A stretch of DNA of 64,000 nt from Agaribacterium haliotis (lineage in GTDB: Bacteria > Pseudomonadota > Gammaproteobacteria > Pseudomonadales > Cellvibrionaceae). The number at the start of each line of letters is the position of its first letter. The stretch's first letter is position 1. The stretch is from assembly GCF_002312815.1 (NCBI RefSeq), contig NZ_NKQJ01000004.1:62001-126000 (forward strand), read 5' to 3'. The position numbers were made by a program, and so were the translations under genes. Below, piece by piece: positions 33,641 through 42,330 of this stretch. The notes under the pieces are model-generated. The model was not told the origin of the DNA and searched no databases. It was given only the letters and a program-made list of their open reading frames with translations.

Positions 33641-35212
33641 ATGGAAGAATTTATTTTTGCTCCTGAACACGATTATTCCAAAGACGAACAAGTTCAGAAA
33701 AGTGGTAAAAAGCCGTGGCGTATAGCCGTGGTTGATGACGAAGAGAATATTCACAAGGTTACCAAGTTTGCTTTGTCGGATTTCAGCTTTGAGGGGAGGC
33801 CGCTGGAATTTGTTGATGCTTTTTCAGGTGAAGAAGCCCGGCGGCTTTTTAAAGATTACGACGATATTGCTGTTGTTCTGCTTGATGTGGTGATGGAGAG
33901 TGAACATGCGGGTTTGGATACGGCGCGTTTTATTCGAGAAGAACTGCGCAATACCAGCGTGCGTATTGTTTTGCGCACCGGTCAGCCCGGCCAGGCACCC
34001 GAACGAGATGTGATAAGTGAATACGATATTAATGACTACAAAGAAAAAACCGAGCTTACCTCGAGAAAACTCTATACGTTAATGTACAGCTGCCTGCGTT
34101 CGTACCGAGATATTCTTGCGCTTGATGAAAGCAGAAAAGGTTTGGAACGAGTTATTCAAGCATCAAAAAATATTTATGAAAAAAGGTTTTTTGATGAGTT
34201 TACAGCGGGTGTATTGCAGCAAATCACGTCGATACTTCATATAGATGAAGATGCCTTTTTTGGAAAGTTAGAGGGCCTGACCGCGCAAGATCACGACGGC
34301 GAATGTCGGGTGGTTGCAGGCACGGGAATGTTCGGTGAAAAATCTGGTGAAAGAGTTAGTGATTTACTTGATAGGGATTTTATCGAACTTATTAACTCGA
34401 CTGACGATAGCCGGGGCTTGCATAAGGGGGATCAGTACTTAACTATTTCAAAAGGTCAGGATGGTCAGAAAAATGTACTGTTTTTAAGTGGTATTAAAGA
34501 ACAGAATCAGCTCGATTCGCATTTGATAGAGCTTTTTTGTGACAACGTATTGATTGCGTTTGATAATCTCTATCTCAAAGATCAATTAGTAGAGACGCAA
34601 AAAGAACTGGTTTATCGCCTCGGTGAGGCAGTTGAAAGTCGATCTCGGGAAACGGGTAACCACGTTAAGCGCGTTGCTGCGATTAGCCGTTTACTCGGCC
34701 GTGCTTTGGGCATGAGTGAGGCTAGAGCAGAAGTTCTGCACTATGCATCTCCACTGCACGATCTTGGCAAAATTGGTATTCCGGATGCGATACTAAATAA
34801 GCCGGGAAAGCTCGATGATGCAGAGTGGCAGGTAATGAAAAGCCACGCGTCGATTGGCCATGATTTACTCGGAGACAGCAAAAGGGAAATATTACAGGTT
34901 GGCGCGTTGGTGAGTTTGCAGCACCACGAAAAATGGGATGGCTCAGGTTATCCAGAGGGATTGCAGGGTCAAGAAATCGCGCTTGAGGCGCGAATTACCA
35001 GCGTTGCTGATGTCTATGATGCGCTTGCGAGCGATCGAGTCTACAAGCAGGCTTGGCCGCTTGAAAAAGTAAATCAGCATATGCAAGAGCAAGCGGGCAA
35101 ACACTTTGATCCCCAAGTTATTGCGGCACTGTTCGAAAATCTTGATGAAATAACCGCAATTCGTACCCGCTATGTCGATAAGTTTAGCGGCATCGACGAC
35201 GTCGCGAGTTAG
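33641..35212 (+). CDS. Response regulator REC-DUF3369-HD-GYP (cyclic-di-GMP phosphodiesterase)
   Basis: A 523-residue regulator. The receiver domain (about 20-145) has the phosphoacceptor Asp82 in VVLLDVVMES and continues into the DUF3369 pattern LRTGQPGQAPERDVISEYDI. DUF3369 occupies about 150-320. The HD-GYP domain (about 325-510) has intact HD (SPLHDLGKIGIPDAIL), HHEKWDGSGYPEGL and a downstream ITSVADVYDAL. It should hydrolyse cyclic-di-GMP. ATG 33641 begins seven bases after the kinase stop, so the pair is co-transcribed. The frame is open from 33623, but ATG 33641 is the first good start. Confidence 0.93.
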   Translation: MEEFIFAPEHDYSKDEQVQKSGKKPWRIAVVDDEENIHKVTKFALSDFSFEGRPLEFVDAFSGEEARRLFKDYDDIAVVLLDVVMESEHAGLDTARFIREELRNTSVRIVLRTGQPGQAPERDVISEYDINDYKEKTELTSRKLYTLMYSCLRSYRDILALDESRKGLERVIQASKNIYEKRFFDEFTAGVLQQITSILHIDEDAFFGKLEGLTAQDHDGECRVVAGTGMFGEKSGERVSDLLDRDFIELINSTDDSRGLHKGDQYLTISKGQDGQKNVLFLSGIKEQNQLDSHLIELFCDNVLIAFDNLYLKDQLVETQKELVYRLGEAVESRSRETGNHVKRVAAISRLLGRALGMSEARAEVLHYASPLHDLGKIGIPDAILNKPGKLDDAEWQVMKSHASIGHDLLGDSKREILQVGALVSLQHHEKWDGSGYPEGLQGQEIALEARITSVADVYDALASDRVYKQAWPLEKVNQHMQEQAGKHFDPQVIAALFENLDEITAIRTRYVDKFSGIDDVAS

Positions 35213-35215
35213 CGT

Positions 35216-35458
35216 TTAACTGACAAGCAATAACGCCAACCATGGCACAAGATTAAAAACAATGACAAGAATTTTATAGTTGCCAAGAAAGCGCAAGTAT
35301 TCCAGTTTTAATTGTTGTGCTGGTATACCGCTAATGCGCTGGTGAATGTTTAGCACAAGCTTGGGGCCGATTAGAAGCACAGCAGAGGATATTAACAGTA
35401 AGGCAGCATTCACTATAAGTGACCAGCCAAGCCATGATTGAAGTAAGGCGAGATCCAT
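35216..35458 (-). CDS. DUF6868-like small membrane protein
   Basis: An 80-residue protein with two membrane helices (about 8-30 and 61-79) and a short basic middle containing LNIHQRISGIPAQQLKLEYL. The pattern, including FLGNYKILVIVFNLVPWLAL at the end, matches the uncharacterised DUF6868 family. It converges with the HD-GYP gene, only three bases from its stop. Function is unknown. Confidence 0.75.
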   Translation of the reverse strand: MDLALLQSWLGWSLIVNAALLLISSAVLLIGPKLVLNIHQRISGIPAQQLKLEYLRFLGNYKILVIVFNLVPWLALLLVS

Positions 35459-35551
35459 AACCGCTCCTTGTGGTGTAAGTGCTGAGAACTTATTACCTTA
35501 GACTGTAAATGCAAACAAAAGATCCCTATGGTTTGGCGCAGGGGTATTAGC

Positions 35552-36445
35552 ATGAATAAATTGTTGTTGGTACGTGTAAGCACACGCGATATTTTGTTAG
35601 CCCTGTGCGTTTTTCTGTCAACCGCTTGGGCTGACGAGCACTCAGCAAAACCAGTCTTGACCCTGCGTATCGCTGCAGTGGCTTCCAATATAGATATATA
35701 CAAACGCGAGCTGGAAGATCAAAGCTGCGATAAATATGAGGTGCCTGAGCACCACAACTTTCCCCGCGGTGCGCTAGAGATGTTGCTGATCTGCCAGGCA
35801 CTTCATTTGGCGGGTGTGCAGCCTAGAATTGAGTTAGTTGTAGCGCCTAGCTACGCCCGTGCACTGGAGATGGTGAAAAGCGGCAGTGTCGATATCAGTG
35901 GTGAAACTGTTTGGTCGCAAGACATCGATACCGACAGACTGCGCTACACCGTTCCTGTGATTCGTTATGGGGAATATGAAAAAGGTATTTATATTCTTGC
36001 TGGGCACGACTTGCAGGGTAAGTATGGCACTGCTGTTGAATTTCGTAGTTATCGCGGTGTTGTTGTTCACAATTGGCACATAGACAAACAAGCGCTATTT
36101 GATTTAACACCAAAGGTGCGTCAAGCGGTACGTTTTGATTCAATCTTTGAAATGATGCGTTTTGGTCGCGCCGATTTTACCTTATTGAAATTTCCGACGA
36201 GTAGCGATTTAAGTGTGCACCTTTACGGCCACGATTTGCTACCAATAAAAGGGGTGAAAGTTAAGCTCAACGGTGAGCGTCATTTTGTTGTTTCGCGGGT
36301 GAGCCCGGGGGCCGACGTTTTGTTTGAAAAACTTAACAACGGTATTGAGCTTATGCGTCGGCAAGAGCAGCTAGACGCGTATTTAAACAAGCTGGGTTTG
36401 GCTCACCCCGCGGTCAGTGACTGGAAAGTACTAAACCACTGGTGA
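35552..36445 (+). CDS. Periplasmic solute-binding-like protein (SBP family 3)
   Basis: A 297-residue exported protein with a signal peptide (LLALCVFLSTAWA, cleavage near residue 27). The mature chain has the two-lobe pattern of family 3 solute-binding proteins: LTLRIAAVASN, an internal VKSGSVDISGETVWSQD, then GVVVHNWHIDKQALFDL, and the final IELMRRQEQLDAYLNKLG. No cognate permease is adjacent, so it may act as a sensor or orphan binding protein. ATG 35552 is preferred over the upstream frame start at 35528. Confidence 0.75.
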   Translation: MNKLLLVRVSTRDILLALCVFLSTAWADEHSAKPVLTLRIAAVASNIDIYKRELEDQSCDKYEVPEHHNFPRGALEMLLICQALHLAGVQPRIELVVAPSYARALEMVKSGSVDISGETVWSQDIDTDRLRYTVPVIRYGEYEKGIYILAGHDLQGKYGTAVEFRSYRGVVVHNWHIDKQALFDLTPKVRQAVRFDSIFEMMRFGRADFTLLKFPTSSDLSVHLYGHDLLPIKGVKVKLNGERHFVVSRVSPGADVLFEKLNNGIELMRRQEQLDAYLNKLGLAHPAVSDWKVLNHW

Positions 36446-36473
36446 GCTATATATTGTTATTTAAAAAACGTTT

Positions 36474-38303
36474 TTAGCCATCTTCACCGAGAAAACCGCC
36501 ACTTTGGTGTTGCCACAAGCGCGCGTAAATACCACCTTGTTTGAGTAATTGCGCATGAGAACCCTGCTCAACAATTTTTCCTTCGTCCATAACAATTAAT
36601 CTATCGAGTTCGGCAATCGTCGATAAACGGTGGGCAATAGCTATGACGGTTTTGTCTTTCATCAGTTTGTGCAAATTCTGCTGAATAGCATTTTCAACTT
36701 CAGAGTCCAAAGCTGATGTCGCTTCATCTAATATAAGAATTGGGGCGTTTTTGAGCAGTGCCCTGGCGATAGCGATGCGCTGGCGCTGGCCTCCGCTCAG
36801 TTTTACGCCGCGCTCTCCGACGTGCGCTTCGAGCCCTTTGCGACCTTTGGCGTCTTCGAGCTCTTGAATAAACTCCAGTGCCGAAGCCTGTTTGCAAGCT
36901 TGAATAATTTGCTCTTCGCTGGCATCGGGGCGCCCGTAACAGAGGTTGTCGCGCACACTGCGGTGCAGCAATGAAGTATCCTGCGTTACCATGCCTATGT
37001 GCTGGCGCAAGCTTTCTTGAGTCAGGTCTGCGATATTCTGCCCATCAATATTTATGCTGCCAGCGTCGATATCGTAAAAGCGCAGCAGCAAGTTAACCAG
37101 CGTGCTTTTGCCGGCGCCGCTGCGCCCGACTAAACCAACCTTTTCACCTGGCTGGATATCTAGCTCAAATTGCTCGATAACGTTTTTATCTTTGCCGTAA
37201 CTGAAGTCGAGCTGTTTGAAATGAATGTGACCCTGTTTAAACTCAAAGGCCCTGGCATCGGCTTTGTCTTGTACGTGGCGTTTGGCGGTCAGTGTATTGA
37301 TGCCGTCGCGCACCGTGCCCATGTTTTCAAACAGGGCTGATACTTCCCACATAATCCAGTGACTCATGCCGTTTAGGCGAAGAACCAGGGCGCAGGCCGC
37401 AGCGATGGCTCCGGTACTGATGGCATCAATGGACCAGAGCCACAGGCTAATGGCGCCGACGGAACCGATAAGCAGTGCGCTTGCTGCCCAGACCAGTGAA
37501 GTGAGGCTCGTGGCGAGGCGCATTTGCGGGTACACGGTGTCGAGAAAGCCTTGCATGGCGTCGCGCGCATAGCCGAGCTCCCGGCCACTGTGGCTAAAGA
37601 GTTTAACGGTGGCGATATTGGTGTAGGTGTCGACAATGCGCCCGGTCATGACCGAGCGGGCATCGGCCTGTTTTTCACTGATTTTGCCGAGCTTGGGCAA
37701 GAAAATTTTCAGCAGAGTAATGTAGCAAGCTAACCACAACAAAAAAGGTAGTGCCAGGCGCCAGTCGAGACTGGCAACAAGAATTAACCCACTGATGAAA
37801 TAAATCACAACGTAGAGCAGCACGTCGACAAACTTCATAATTGTTTCGCGCACGGCCAGTGCCGTTTGCATAACTTTCGTGGCCAGGCGTCCGGCAAACT
37901 CATCCTGATAATAGGCCATGCTGTGACCGAGCAGGTGGCGGTGAGCCAACCAGCGTATACGCATCGGGAAGTTGCCCAGCAGCGTCTGATGCAAAAGCAT
38001 GTTCTGCATAAAGATGCCAAAAGGTAATAACAGTAAGACCAGTGCTGCTAACCACAAAGTGGTATTGTCCGATGAGAACACGTCGCGGTGAGGCTGGCTG
38101 TTGAGCCAATCGACAATGTGGCCGACAAAGCCGTACAGAGACACTTCCAGCGCGGCGATCAGTGCAGTAAAAAAGCCCATATAAAACAAGTAGCGTTTGG
38201 CGCCGGTTGCGTAGTGCAGGCAAAAACCCAGCAAGCTCTTGGGCGGCTCACCTTGTTGCTGTTTTGGGAAGGGGGCTAGGAGGCGTTCAAAAAAAGCGTA
38301 CAT
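36474..38303 (-). CDS. ABC transporter, fused permease and ATPase (exporter type)
   Basis: A 609-residue half-transporter. The transmembrane domain (about 1-330) has six helices. The nucleotide-binding domain has Walker A GLVGRSGAGKSTL, Q-loop VTQDTSLLHRSV, signature LSGGQRQRIAIARALL, Walker B ILILDEATSALD and switch His in AIAHRLSTIAELD. All catalytic residues are present. It belongs to the broad MsbA/lipid-and-drug exporter class and presumably works as a homodimer. Substrate is unknown. It converges with the solute-binding gene. Confidence 0.92.
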   Translation of the reverse strand: MYAFFERLLAPFPKQQQGEPPKSLLGFCLHYATGAKRYLFYMGFFTALIAALEVSLYGFVGHIVDWLNSQPHRDVFSSDNTTLWLAALVLLLLPFGIFMQNMLLHQTLLGNFPMRIRWLAHRHLLGHSMAYYQDEFAGRLATKVMQTALAVRETIMKFVDVLLYVVIYFISGLILVASLDWRLALPFLLWLACYITLLKIFLPKLGKISEKQADARSVMTGRIVDTYTNIATVKLFSHSGRELGYARDAMQGFLDTVYPQMRLATSLTSLVWAASALLIGSVGAISLWLWSIDAISTGAIAAACALVLRLNGMSHWIMWEVSALFENMGTVRDGINTLTAKRHVQDKADARAFEFKQGHIHFKQLDFSYGKDKNVIEQFELDIQPGEKVGLVGRSGAGKSTLVNLLLRFYDIDAGSINIDGQNIADLTQESLRQHIGMVTQDTSLLHRSVRDNLCYGRPDASEEQIIQACKQASALEFIQELEDAKGRKGLEAHVGERGVKLSGGQRQRIAIARALLKNAPILILDEATSALDSEVENAIQQNLHKLMKDKTVIAIAHRLSTIAELDRLIVMDEGKIVEQGSHAQLLKQGGIYARLWQHQSGGFLGEDG

Positions 38304-38400
38304 CTTGTTTCGGCTCTCAAAGGTAGCTTGGCATTATGCCACAGGCCCAAAAGTGATTTGCGAATAAGCTGTTATAGTGCGCTTCGAAGGAGAACAGCAT

Positions 38401-38808
38401 ATGATTTTTACTTTGCAAATAGATGTGTCAGGTCAGGGTTTGTTTGCTTTTACTGACAAAGTTAATGCGTTGGTTCGCGGCAGCGGCCTCGAGCAGGGCC
38501 TGTGCACCTTATTTATCCAGCATACATCTGCCAGCCTGTTGATACAGGAAAACTACGACGCCTCTGCTCAGCGAGACTTGGAGCACTGGCTCAATCGTTT
38601 GGTGCCCGAGCGGGACCCACTTTACACGCACACTCTTGAGGGTGATGACGACATGCCCGCGCATATAAAAGCGGCGCTGACTGCTAGCAGTATCTCTGTG
38701 CCGGTTGACGGTGGCGAATTGGCGCTGGGTACCTGGCAGGGAATTTATTTGTGGGAGCACCGGCGCTCAGCGCAGCGCCGCCGTGTTGTTGTGCACTTGG
38801 GGGCGTGA
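38401..38808 (+). CDS. YjbQ family (UPF0047) protein, secondary thiamine-phosphate synthase type
   Basis: The 135-residue product matches the YjbQ/UPF0047 family: IQHTSASLLIQENYDASAQR, the metal-binding-like EGDDDMPAHIKAALTASSIS, and LALGTWQGIYLWEHR near the end. Some members have weak thiamine-phosphate synthase activity; the physiological role is unsettled. An AAGGAGA Shine-Dalgarno before ATG 38401 fixes the start over the frame opening at 38377. Confidence 0.92.
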   Translation: MIFTLQIDVSGQGLFAFTDKVNALVRGSGLEQGLCTLFIQHTSASLLIQENYDASAQRDLEHWLNRLVPERDPLYTHTLEGDDDMPAHIKAALTASSISVPVDGGELALGTWQGIYLWEHRRSAQRRRVVVHLGA

Positions 38809-38817
38809 GCGTGAGCC

Positions 38818-39246
38818 TTAAAGCGCGCTCACTTTTTTGATGACGCAGCCCTGCTCAACTTTTAGTTTGTGAAAATCGAGGCCAAACTCGCTAAAGCACT
38901 CGCGTGGGTCGTGAAAAATTCGCACATCCCAAGATAAACCGTCGGCGAGATGTTTGTACCAGGCCGCCAGCGACAAACCGCTTTCATTGCGCTTAACGAT
39001 GCTGGCGTTGCGGGCGTCCGGGCACAGGCGCGCCATTACTTTTAAGCAGGCCATCAGCTCGCGCACGTGTTCGGTACTAATTTCTGTGCGCTCTACCTGA
39101 GACCAGTCTCCGATAACGTACTTGATGTTTTCAAAGCGCTCATCGCCACTGGCGCCGAGCGCGTAGCTGATCAGTTGTTCACCGCTGACTACCCCAAGGT
39201 ATTGGGTGTAGAGGACGTCGGGCAAGCTCCAGTTCTCGATAATCAC
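38818..39246 (-). CDS. Hypothetical protein, possibly STAS/SpoIIAA-like
   Basis: A 142-residue soluble protein. The opening VLYTQYLGVVSGEQLISYAL and the alternating strands and helices (FENIKYVIGDWSQVERTEIS) resemble the SpoIIAA-like/STAS fold seen in small proteobacterial proteins. No catalytic motif is seen. It sits downstream of the slyD-HAD unit on the same strand, after a probable terminator, and converges with yjbQ. Function is unknown. Confidence 0.6.
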   Translation of the reverse strand: MIIENWSLPDVLYTQYLGVVSGEQLISYALGASGDERFENIKYVIGDWSQVERTEISTEHVRELMACLKVMARLCPDARNASIVKRNESGLSLAAWYKHLADGLSWDVRIFHDPRECFSEFGLDFHKLKVEQGCVIKKVSAL

Positions 39247-39283
39247 GTTTGTTCACTTAAATACACTTATAGTTCAGTCTAGG

Positions 39284-39327
39284 AAAAGGCCCCTTGAACG
39301 CAAGCTGCTCAAAGGGCTTGTGGCCTT
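39284..39327 (-). terminator. Probable terminator downstream of slyD (minus strand)
   Basis: On the minus strand AAGGC plus CCCTT pair with AAGGG plus GCCTT around a central loop, with a six-base bulge, and the stem is followed by TTTT (complement of 39284-39287). It lies six bases after the slyD stop. Confidence 0.5.
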
Positions 39328-39332
39328 AAGTC

Positions 39333-39821
39333 TTAGTGGTGCTGGTGACCGCCCGGGCCGTGAGCATGGCCGTGAGCAAGCTCGTCGGCTTCGGCCTGCC
39401 TGATTTCTGCGATCTCGACATTGAAGCTCAAGTTTTTACCTGCAAGTGGATGATTGAAGTCGAGCTCGACCATAAACTTTCCCGGTTTTATGACGCTGGC
39501 ATCAATCGCACCCTTTTCGCTGTTTACTTTAACAAATTGACCCGCTTTTAGCTTTTTAGGTTTACCGAGTAAGTGCTTGACCGGCACCTTCTTTGTGGCG
39601 TTTTCTCGTCGCTCGCCGTAGGCTTCGCTGGGGCTTAGTTCAACCAGCCGCTGTGCGCCAACTTCCAGGCCGGTCAGTTCGTTTTCTAGTTTTTTAAAAA
39701 GGTTGCCGTGGCCGTGGAGATAGCTCATCGGTGTACTGCCGAAGTTGTTTTCCAGTTCGTTGCCGTCGCTGTCGTGCAGGCTGTAATAAAAACTCACGAC
39801 CAGGTCTTGCTCTACTTGCAT
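39333..39821 (-). CDS. slyD: FKBP-type peptidyl-prolyl isomerase SlyD-like
   Basis: A 162-residue protein with the SlyD layout. An FKBP domain is split by an insert-in-flap chaperone domain (VVSFYYSLHDSDGNELE, PMSYLHGHGNLFKKLENELT, VELSPSEAYGER, then FNHPLAGKNLSFNVEIAEIR). A short His-rich metal-binding tail follows (HGHAHGPGGHQHH). It catalyses proline isomerisation and acts as a chaperone; in enterobacteria it delivers nickel to hydrogenases, for which there is no evidence here. It overlaps the end of the HAD gene by 10 bases, indicating coupling. Confidence 0.93.
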   Translation of the reverse strand: MQVEQDLVVSFYYSLHDSDGNELENNFGSTPMSYLHGHGNLFKKLENELTGLEVGAQRLVELSPSEAYGERRENATKKVPVKHLLGKPKKLKAGQFVKVNSEKGAIDASVIKPGKFMVELDFNHPLAGKNLSFNVEIAEIRQAEADELAHGHAHGPGGHQHH

Positions 39822-40444
39822 AGTGTTTTTTCCAAAAAGTAATCATTGTAAATGCCGTGATCGGCGACATCGACCACGGTCATATTGGCTGCGCGGCCCG
39901 CGGCTAAGCCCAATACACTGTCTTCGAAAACGACACATTGCTCAGGCTTAACACCGAGCTCTTCGGCGCAGAGTAAAAAGGTATCGGGTTCGGGTTTGTG
40001 GCCACTTACTTTATCTCCGCCAACGACAACAGGGAAAAACTTGCGTAAGCCCAGTTGTTCGAGGATATTCTCAGCCTCAGAGCTTTCGGCGCCGGTACCG
40101 AGCGCGATTTTCTTTTTACCAGCCCAGTGGCGAACAAGGTTTGCCAGCGCGGTTTCTTTTAATAGTGTCGGGGCTAGTTCTGCCGCGAAGCGGCTCTTAT
40201 CGAGCGCAACAGTGCGGGAATCCAGGTTTGGGTTCAGGGCAAAGTGTTGTTTAAGCCTATCGACAGTTTGTATTGTTGGTACACCTGCCAGCGAGCGCAT
40301 CAGCGCAGCATCAATAGGAATATTGTGTTTTGTTAAAGCCTGGCTCCAGGCTTGTTCATGCACTTGGCCGCTGTCAACCAAGGTGCCGTCCATATCAAAA
40401 ATCAGGGCGTCAAAGTCAGCCCACTGCTGTACATTGATTGTCAT
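39812..40444 (-). CDS. HAD-superfamily phosphatase, beta-phosphoglucomutase/YqaB-like
   Basis: The 210-residue protein has the HAD motifs in order. Motif I is ALIFDMDGTLVDSG with nucleophile and acid Asp, motif II the Thr in KIALGTGAES, motif III the Lys near GGDKVSGHKPEPD, and motif IV CVVFEDSVLGLAAG. A helical cap after motif I places it in subfamily I with beta-phosphoglucomutase and the fructose-1-phosphate phosphatase YqaB. The substrate is probably a sugar phosphate. It is upstream of and overlaps slyD. Confidence 0.9.
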   Translation of the reverse strand: MTINVQQWADFDALIFDMDGTLVDSGQVHEQAWSQALTKHNIPIDAALMRSLAGVPTIQTVDRLKQHFALNPNLDSRTVALDKSRFAAELAPTLLKETALANLVRHWAGKKKIALGTGAESSEAENILEQLGLRKFFPVVVGGDKVSGHKPEPDTFLLCAEELGVKPEQCVVFEDSVLGLAAGRAANMTVVDVADHGIYNDYFLEKTLCK

Positions 40445-40691
40445 AAGCTACCTCGTTAGTACAGCGACTATACCTAGTTGGGGACGTACCCTAAAGCTCG
40501 ATCAGCAAAAAAGAAGGATATCTGCGCCATCTTGTCTGGCGCATAAATTCTACTTGTGGCGCGCTTGAACATTGCTTCTTCGGGGGCGTTCAGGCTGTAA
40601 TAGACTATAGTGAATTAACAGGGGCCGGGTGCCATAGGGCTCTACCGGCGTTAGACTAGAGCAGCAAGATTACACAAGAAGTGCCACACCT
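40445..40691. promoter_or_regulatory. Divergent intergenic region with a small perfect hairpin
   Basis: These 247 bases lie between the HAD gene (minus) and the second kinase (plus), so they must serve divergent transcription. A perfect seven-base stem, TGCGCCA and TGGCGCA, with a seven-base loop lies at 40523-40543. A TATAGT resembling a -10 element lies near 40604, without a good -35. The hairpin could be an operator or a short terminator-like structure. Confidence 0.35.
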
Positions 40692-42287
40692 GTGACAGAA
40701 ACGCTCGCTGTCGATGAACGACAGATTCAACGCGCTCGCGGCCCCAGATATGGCAGCTTACAGCGCTTTCTCCTTTTTATCGTGGTCATGTCGGTAGCCG
40801 TGCCCGCGACCCTCACAGGTTTTCTTCTTATTCGTGAAAATTTTTATCGAACGGTGGATCACGATAGCCGGGAGATGGCAAACAACTATATCGAGTTGCT
40901 TGAAGCGGGTATGACGATGCCGCTGTGGAATATTGCCGCAGATTTGGGCCAGCCGCTGATCGACTCGGTTAGTATTGATCCGGCGGTGACTGCGATTGAA
41001 GTCAAAGCGGTGCACGGTGAGAGTTTCCTAAGTTATACCCGCCAGGAAAGTTTTGCCGATGACAGCCAGATTGAAGTGACCCGCGACATTATTTACGAGG
41101 GTGAAAAACTCGGCCAAGTCACCTTGGTATACAGCTTGGCTCGGGCAAAATCTCGCGCAGTTGCCGAGAGCCGCTTGTTACTTACGATCATTATTATTCA
41201 GTTGGTGTTTACCATTGTACTGGTGAGTTATTTCTTGCGCCGGCGAGTTGTAACCCCGGTAAAACTTTTGGAGCAAGCCGCCGTTGGTATTGCCGAGGGC
41301 GATCTGAAAACAGCCATTCCACCGTTAAATGACGATGAATTCGGAGCTTTGAGCTTGCAGCTTGAGCGGATGCGGGGCTCGTTAGAAAGCTCGTTTACCA
41401 CACTTGAAGATAGAGTGCGCGAGCGCACGGTTGACTTAGTAGAGGTGAACCAGGAGCTGCAACAGACTTTGGATCAACTCAAACAGACTCAAGGCAATCT
41501 GGTACAAAGTGAAAAGCTTGCAGCGCTGGGTTCACTGGTTGCCGGTGTTGCTCACGAATTGAATACGCCGATAGGTAATGGCCTGACTGTCGCTTCGTCT
41601 TTATTTGATGAGAGCCGCTCGCTGAATCGCCAAATGGAAGAGGGCTTAACACGCTCGGCCCTGGAGACTTATGTCAACGATATGATTGAGGGCACATCGC
41701 TTGTGGTTAGTAGCCTCGACCGCGCCTCTGAGCTCGTTAGCAGTTTTAAACAAGTGGCGATGGATAGGACCTCGGCTCAACGCCGCAATTTTGATTTGCT
41801 TGCGGTTCTGAAAGAAACCAAGTTGACCGTATCACCGGCCTTTAAACACACGCCTTATGTCGTCGATATCGAATGTGATGAAGCGATTTTGCTCGACAGT
41901 TACCCCGGGCCGCTCGGTCAGATTGTGACCAACCTGCTCAACAATACCTTGATTCACGCCTTTGACGGGCGCGATCACGGGCGTGCACTTATTCGCGGCC
42001 AGAAGCTTGGCGATGATCAGTGTTTGGTCTCCGTTACCGACGACGGCGCAGGTATTCCCGAGGCGAATTTAAAACGTATCTTTGACCCCTTTTTCACAAC
42101 CAAGCTCGGGGAAGGTGGCAATGGTTTGGGCATGCATATTGTGCACAACTTGGTGACGGGCGTGCTCGGTGGCACTATTGAAGTTAGTTCCAAACTTGGT
42201 GAGGGTACGACCTTTACCATGGTGGTGCCGATCAAGGCTCCACAGCGCGATGACCACGGCATGGTCAGCGACGTTGAAAACTCTTAG
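40692..42287 (+). CDS. Membrane sensor histidine kinase with HAMP domain
   Basis: A 531-residue kinase. The first transmembrane helix is at about 25-48 and a periplasmic sensor of about 110 residues follows. The second helix at about 160-182 leads to a HAMP domain (about 184-236) and a coiled coil. His288 lies in AGVAHELNTPIGNG. The ATPase domain has NLLNNTLIHAF, DDGAGIP, FDPFFTTK and GNGLGMHIVHNLV. It starts at GTG 40692. It is followed by a REC-DUF3369 regulator, parallel to the pair at 32-35 kb, and its kinase core closely resembles that soluble kinase. Confidence 0.92.
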   Translation: MTETLAVDERQIQRARGPRYGSLQRFLLFIVVMSVAVPATLTGFLLIRENFYRTVDHDSREMANNYIELLEAGMTMPLWNIAADLGQPLIDSVSIDPAVTAIEVKAVHGESFLSYTRQESFADDSQIEVTRDIIYEGEKLGQVTLVYSLARAKSRAVAESRLLLTIIIIQLVFTIVLVSYFLRRRVVTPVKLLEQAAVGIAEGDLKTAIPPLNDDEFGALSLQLERMRGSLESSFTTLEDRVRERTVDLVEVNQELQQTLDQLKQTQGNLVQSEKLAALGSLVAGVAHELNTPIGNGLTVASSLFDESRSLNRQMEEGLTRSALETYVNDMIEGTSLVVSSLDRASELVSSFKQVAMDRTSAQRRNFDLLAVLKETKLTVSPAFKHTPYVVDIECDEAILLDSYPGPLGQIVTNLLNNTLIHAFDGRDHGRALIRGQKLGDDQCLVSVTDDGAGIPEANLKRIFDPFFTTKLGEGGNGLGMHIVHNLVTGVLGGTIEVSSKLGEGTTFTMVVPIKAPQRDDHGMVSDVENS

Positions 42288-42330
42288 GCTAGTAACCAAT
42301 AACAATTAATAAAAGGATGCATGCAGTAAC

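Noticed and set aside
36462-36473. AAAAACGTTTTT palindrome between convergent genes
   Set aside because: Too short and AT-only in the arms to call a terminator.
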